Shown one piece after another: positions 59,292 through 64,000 of a stretch of 64,000 bases of DNA. This stretch comes from Sphaerulina vaccinii (Eukaryota; Ascomycota; Dothideomycetes; Mycosphaerellales; Mycosphaerellaceae): contig JAKUDP010000028.1 of the NCBI GenBank assembly GCA_022570795.1, positions 62,001-126,000 of the forward strand, written 5' to 3'. Both the position numbers and the translations under genes were made by a program. Below the pieces are notes generated by a model. That model did no database searches, was not told the DNA's origin, and saw nothing but the letters and a program-made list of their open reading frames with translations. Position 1 is the first letter of the stretch, and every line of letters begins with the position of its first letter.

Positions 59292-59376
59292 CTTTCTTCG
59301 GCTTTACTATATACTCTATAGTCTTTATATTTTAGCTACCTTTTATATATAAAGTTATTATTCTATAGACTCTATT

Positions 59377-59535
59377 AGGCCTATAATCTTAAGCTTCTAT
59401 ATACTATATAGTAGCTACGAGACTATTATATATAGTAGGGCTTTTAATTTATAGAGACCTTACTTATAGGCCTAAATACTTAGAAGATCTACTTTTATTA
59501 TATATATAATAGAGAAGAGTAGTACTAATATATAG
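59377..59535. repeat. Segment R', RIP-mutated copy of the right flank
   Basis: About 160 bp that align with 59732-59890, differing by G-to-A and C-to-T changes. It joins directly to L' through a short shared stretch near 59529-59535. Confidence 0.75.
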
Positions 59536-59650
59536 AGTAGTTAGTATATTCTAAGGAGTACCTACTAGCTATATATAGTATAGTATACCCTCTAGTACAA
59601 ACTCTATATCTCTCTTTACTTACTTTCTATAATAGTATAGAGTACTTTTC
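59529..59650. repeat. Segment L', RIP-mutated copy of the asparaginase-side flank
   Basis: Aligns with 26673-26795. The order R' then L' is the reverse of the order of the unmutated copies across the nest. Confidence 0.75.
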
Positions 59651-59731
59651 CCTACCTACTCTTACTCTTAATATAGAGTTCTATATCTAGAATATTATAT
59701 AGCTAAGTTTATTTACTTGCCAATCTAAGAA

Positions 59732-59890
59732 GGGCCTATAATCTTAAGCTTCTACGCGCTATATAGTAGCTACGAGACTATTATATGCAGTAGGGCTCTT
59801 GATTTATAGGGACCTTGCTTGTAGGCCCAAACACTCAGAAGATCCACTCTTATCACGTGTACGACGGAGGAGGGTAGCACTAACCTATAG
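59732..59890. repeat. Segment R, little-mutated copy
   Basis: Direct repeat of R' 355 bp to its left. Normal composition returns within this segment (CACGTG at about 59855). Confidence 0.75.
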
Positions 59891-59997
59891 GAGGTAACAA
59901 CAGCTTCCAGTCCTCCTCTTCCTTGCCATTATCATTACCATGTAAGGACATTATCGACGAGTACTGTTCTCCTTCCCGACCTTGTGCCACCAGAATC

Positions 59998-60889
59998 TTA
60001 TTGCAACACGATTCTGAACGAAATTCGATGCCATCCGTGGGCCTCATCGAGTTCTTTCCAATCCTTCTGCCGCGCCACGGATACAGACAAGTTTATCTTC
60101 ATTCTCTCGCCAATGCCCGTCACCATCCTCTGGAAAGAGTCCATATCATGGCGGAACATATTACCAGAGCGCTTGTTGGCGGGGTGCTCGACTTCTTTTG
60201 CCTTGCTTACAGCAGTTTGCCTACCAAATACCATGGACCCGGCTGTTGGCTTCAGAAGACTGATTGCTCTCGAAATAGCTTCGACTTGATCATCCCAGGA
60301 GAAGAGATGGAAGAACGAAGCCGCATGAATCATGTCGAACTGCTTTCCTGCCAGGCCAGCAATATCGTTGGCGAAAAAGTCGCCAGAGCTGATGTTGGTC
60401 CATAGTCGATCGCGATCCTGGAACAGCTTGAAACCGAGATTTACAAAGCCTTGCTCTAGCTCGCTGCCGTATACATGCGATGCAGGTGCTCCATCGTGGA
60501 CAAGTTTGCGAATGTCTTGGCCGAAGCAACAGCCAAGATCCAGCAGAGTCTCGCCACCACGCAGACGTCCAAGCACTTGCAGATATTGCTCCGATTGACT
60601 TATACTGAACTCGAGGAAGTAGTAGTTCCCCACACAGGGATACTTGAATACCGACCAGGCTTGGTCTCTCTGCATAAAGTCAATGAGTGGCACCTCCGAC
60701 ACGATGGAAGATAGGTGAACGTACCACTGCCCGGACGTGCGAGATCAGTTGATCTTCCGGGATGCCACTGTACTCAACAAGGATCTCATGTGCTTGTCTG
60801 CTGATCACTGGATTGTCGTCTTTGAAGTATACCTCCAGGTTCGTCGACTCCCTCCCGCTATCGATTCTTGTCAGGGTAATTGTCGCCAT
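59998..60889 (-). CDS. SAM-dependent methyltransferase, fungal secondary-metabolism type
   Basis: Exons 60725-60889 and 59998-60669 give 278 aa. The 55-nt intron (60670-60724, GTACGT donor, ATGCAG acceptor) joins LISHVRAV to RDQAWSVFKYPCVGN, matching the usual HVRAxRxxAW...YPCxG head of small-molecule methyltransferases in meroterpenoid and polyketide clusters (AusD-like family). The SAM-binding motif LLDLGCCFGQD is at residues 97-107. FDMIHAASFFHLFSWDDQ and the LLKPTAGSMVFGRQ segment complete the Rossmann core. It would methylate a pathway intermediate in the cytosol; the substrate is unknown. The gene lies within 400 bp of the RIP nest and is divergent from the reductase gene. Confidence 0.85.
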
Positions 60890-61589
60890 GACTGGGTGAG
60901 TATCTTCAAGAGAAAGCGCTTCACACACCAATGGCAGAACGGAGCTATTGAAGGACAAGAGAATTGTGTGCGAATGACGAGGCAAATGGTATATGTAACT
61001 CTCATGTCCACCATATCATCTCCGCAGACGACCGACATGTCGGACTCCAGTGCGGGCAAGATCTGCACAGTCCAACCGTTCCATGGTAACTCAAGCTTCG
61101 GTGTTGCGATATGGGACCCGACCTCAAGCTTTCACGTGTAATACTGTGGACTTTCTTGTGTTGGTATCGTATATGATCTGGTCGCTGACTGCTGAAAGTT
61201 ACAACTTTGGCTGCCGCAGTGCTCTGTCTGCCAATCATATTGCGGCAATGAGCAGACTTACGTGGTACATGGAGCCAGTGTAGTCAGCTATATGCCCTCA
61301 AGCGGGTCCTGCACTGTGAACATCTACTAAACTGCAAGCAGCAAGTCAGCTGTGGGCCACAAACATGGTATCGACGTGCTGTTACATTCGGTAATATGGT
61401 CATTGCTAGCCACGTATATGCAGAAGGTGGTCGCCAGTGGAGGGTTGTTGTCAATTCCACGCTTGTTTCACAAACTGCATATATGCGTGGCTTCTCCTCT
61501 CGCTTGTATTCGACGCGCCAGAAAACGAAGCGGCTCACCAGCAACGCAATTCAACTTCCTATCTACACCCTTGGTGAACGACTGGAACG
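60890..61589. promoter_or_regulatory. 700-bp bidirectional promoter region
   Basis: Lies between the divergent methyltransferase and reductase genes. No supported gene; open frames are short and featureless. The arrangement suggests shared control, but I can name no binding site. Confidence 0.45.
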
Positions 61590-63190
61590 ATGCAGACGAC
61601 GCAAATGATGCGGGTTCTAGTTACAGGAGGCGGTGGATACCTTTCTGGCCACATCATCAACCAGTTGCTCGAGTATGTCTGAGACATGGGCAGTCCTGAA
61701 ATGAAAGTCGCATTGCTGACCTTTCTGGTGCCGCGCCAGGCGAGGGCATAGCGTCGTAACCACTACAAGAACGCAAGCGAAGGCGGACAAGTTGAGGAAA
61801 CGCTATGCACAACATGGCAAGGACATCTTCGACGTCGTAATTGTGGAAAATATCGCCAAGGAAGCTGCGTTCGATCAAGCTGTCGTGTCCACACCTCCCT
61901 TCGATGCAGTCTGCCATCCGACATCGCCATTCCACTTCGCTGTTACGGGTAAGTCGTCTAATCGTATGAGATACGAAGCATCTGCTAATGTCTTGTCTAT
62001 TGCTTAGACATTCAGAAAGGTTCGTGCCACGATCCCGGACCGTGACCAGGATAATCTCGTCGCTGATATTTGCCACAGAATTGCTTGATCCGGCCATTAC
62101 AGGAACACTGTGAGTACAAGCGATGAACGACCATCTCGGCGAGTTCCCAGATGTAAGACATTAGGGCCACTACTGACTGCGGCTCGACCACATAAGTGGT
62201 ATTCTTAGATCCATCAAGGCTCATGCACCAACAGTCCGGCGCGTGGTGATCACATCTTCGCTAGCTTCCATGATTCATCCGTGGCAGGGTGATTGGCGTA
62301 AGTTGATGGACGCGAGGTCAACCCCGGTACTGGCATTCGATCGAACTTTGCCCTGGTAGCGGGTGTACTTCGCCTTCGCGCGAGAACAACCCCTCTATAT
62401 GAGGAAACTGCATGACTGACTTCCGAACAGCAGGTAACTGGCCAGGTCATGTCTACACCGAAGCCGACTGGAACCCAATCACTCTTGATCAAGCATTAGG
62501 TGATGTTCTCTGCGGGTATCGTTTCTCCAAGAAATCAGCGGAGAAGGCCGCTTGGAGTTTCCTAGCAACAGAAAAGCCCAATTTTTCTCTCCAGACCATT
62601 TGCCCGCCTTTAATGCTCGGCCCGACCGCGTCAGGAGATCTGTGGAACGGCAGCCTTGCAAACGTCAACGAAAGTCTGAGACGAGTTCGTGATATCTGCT
62701 TCGGAAAGGCCAGGGCAGACAACGAGATCCCGTAAGCGATGACTCCGCTTCTCGTGTCAGATTGATTGCCCAGAATGCTGATTCGTGTTCTAGGCCAAAT
62801 GGTGCCAGCTTCATCTTCACCGATGTGCGGTAAGCGTGCAATATCCCGCATCGGACAGTGCATTGGCTAACTCGTGCGTCTTCGAATCCCAGCGATGCTG
62901 CCCACTACCATGTATTGGCCCTCGAAAAGCCAGATTTTTCGGAGAGGTACTTCATACCTACAGGATGGTTCGCGAATGAGGATATCGTTCGAATAGCCCG
63001 GGAGAACTTCCCGGAACTTGCAGAAAGCCTGCCACTGCCGAATACTCCAGGTGGAGGTTGGCCTAAAGACGGCATGTACACTGTCGACAATTCGAGTACC
63101 CTTCGTGCCTTTCCGGGCTTTTCGGAGTTCCGATCTCTCGAGACTTGTATTGTAGACACTGTGCGAAGTCTACAGGCTGTGATCGCGTGA
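61590..63190 (+). CDS. GRE2-like NAD(P)H-dependent reductase (extended SDR), eight exons
   Basis: Exons 61590-61672, 61740-61948, 62008-62019, 62079-62109, 62197-62297, 62434-62731, 62794-62829 and 62893-63190 give about 355 aa. Evidence is the nucleotide-binding TGGGGYLSGHI (residues 12-22), LLERGHSVVTTTR, FDAVCHPTSPFHF, VVITSSLASM, the active-site YRFSK, and NWPGHVYTEADWNPI, all typical of methylglyoxal/aldehyde reductases of the Gre2 type. The third exon is only 12 nt. The fifth intron has competing donors (62289 or 62298) and a tandem CAGCAG acceptor (62430/62433), so three residues or so are uncertain. Such reductases act in detoxification and in secondary metabolism. Confidence 0.85.
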
Positions 63191-63433
63191 TCGCTGAATC
63201 ATCTTGGAATGAAGATACCGAGCTTCAACAAAGTGAAGTCAGGATAATGTACACAATCTGCTTGTATTCACTGTCGAATTATGAACAGAATGACAGGATC
63301 TTCTGCAAAGTCTCTAACCTGATCTTCTATGCATTTCGAGGCGCTGTGGTGCGCTACATGCATCCCGTGTTCTATCATGTTGTGCCGTACTCCTCATTAG
63401 TCATAACGTCGCAAAAGGTCGAATCAAAGATGC

Positions 63434-64000
63434 TCAATCCAGTGGGAAGCCTTTTCCTTCCCAATCTCTCCATTCCTGAACAGCGTGGCGGAGTGTGGCT
63501 ATCAGGCGTGGCAGCCGACGAGCAGCGGCTCCTTCGCCGCCACCAAGCGCGCCAGACGGATCTCCGGCCAATACAGTGTAGTAAGCCGTGATCATGGCAT
63601 CCAGATCCGGGAATCCTGCAATCTTGGCCTGCTCCGAGACATACTTGACACGTTCTTCTACCGAGGCGCCATTGCTTATATGTGCAGCTGGGTGTTGCGG
63701 TGGCAGCTCAGCAGATGCCAGGCTCGACGATCTGTAAGACTCGTTTGGAGAGTTAAGATCTGAGAGCGAAGGAGCAAGAAAGTCGGATGGTGACTCTTCT
63801 CGACTCGTTCCCATGGTTGTCGAAGTCATAGCTCGATTGTCCTGATATGTAACGGCATCCATGAAGTTCGGCTGCCTTGTGTGGTTTCCCCGTATGTCTG
63901 TGATATGGTCAGTCCATGCTCCATTACAGGCAGATCATGCTCGTCTCACCTCCAAAGTAGTCAAAGCACGGATTTTGGTCGCCAAACGGAGTGGATTGTA
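63434..64000 (-). CDS. 3' part of a gene, possible bZIP-type cluster regulator
   Basis: Exon 63434-63897 plus the end of an upstream exon (63950 to beyond the window), joined by a 52-nt intron (63898-63949; GTGAGA donor, CTGAC branch point, TCACAG acceptor). The spliced frame reads QSTPFGDQNPCFDYFG, then DIRGNHTRQPNFMDAV. It has a Ser-rich middle and a C-terminal block IATLRHAVQEWRDWEGKGF. The W-E-x-x-G-F ending and the NPCFD-type motif remind me of bZIP regulators in fungal metabolite clusters, but the basic zipper, if any, is outside the window. Treat the family as tentative. Confidence 0.4.

Noticed and set aside
26816..59730. AT-rich block as a regional centromere
   Set aside because: A nest of LTR elements with readable target duplications explains the whole block. 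Nothing in the sequence specifically points to a centromere; CENP-A ChIP would be needed.
62870..62895. tRNA-like TTCGAATCC
   Set aside because: It is the acceptor end of an intron in the reductase gene; no tRNA fold around it.

Overview
The window looks like genomic DNA of a filamentous ascomycete, probably a Dothideomycete. Genes are dense, with short (about 50-65 nt) GT-AG introns carrying CTAAC/CTGAC branch points, and the protein families are typical of that group. A 33-kb block (about 26.8-59.7 kb) is extremely AT-rich. CpA and TpG have almost vanished there and TpA dominates, which is the signature of repeat-induced point mutation (RIP). The class-level assignment is inference; fungus and RIP are read directly.

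Left gene-rich part (1-26.6 kb). In order: the 3' end of an unknown gene, two small unknown proteins, an F-box-like protein, a Pso2/Snm1 cross-link repair nuclease, Tim54, a Zn2Cys6 transcription factor, and an Mdm1-type PXA-RGS-PX-nexin protein. On the minus strand follow an acetamidase-like amidase, an Mrs2 mitochondrial Mg channel, a gluconokinase, delta-1-pyrroline-5-carboxylate dehydrogenase and the branched-chain ketoacid dehydrogenase E2. Then come two small multi-exon genes and a threonine-type asparaginase/isoaspartyl peptidase. Most are housekeeping, mitochondrial or amino-acid/nitrogen catabolic functions.

RIP block. It resolves into nested LTR retrotransposons with target-site duplications (TSDs) that can still be read. 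Element A is a minus-strand Ty3/Gypsy element with LTRs at 27507-27851 and 58945-59291. It was interrupted by element C-a (28430-45436), element C-b (47257-49709) and a Ty1/Copia element E (51949-57659). C-a was itself interrupted inside one LTR by element B (28488-43047), a 14.56-kb Ty3/Gypsy element with 131-bp LTRs. B carries about 6 kb of extra, apparently coding DNA beyond its integrase, including a small island that escaped RIP. C elements hold two LTRs and a gag-like zinc knuckle but no visible polymerase.

Right part (59.7-64 kb). A short duplicated junction sequence leads into normal DNA. It carries a divergent pair, a small-molecule methyltransferase and an intron-rich GRE2-like reductase, and then the end of a possible bZIP regulator. 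This looks like the edge of a secondary-metabolite cluster lying against the transposon nest; no core synthase is visible in the window.
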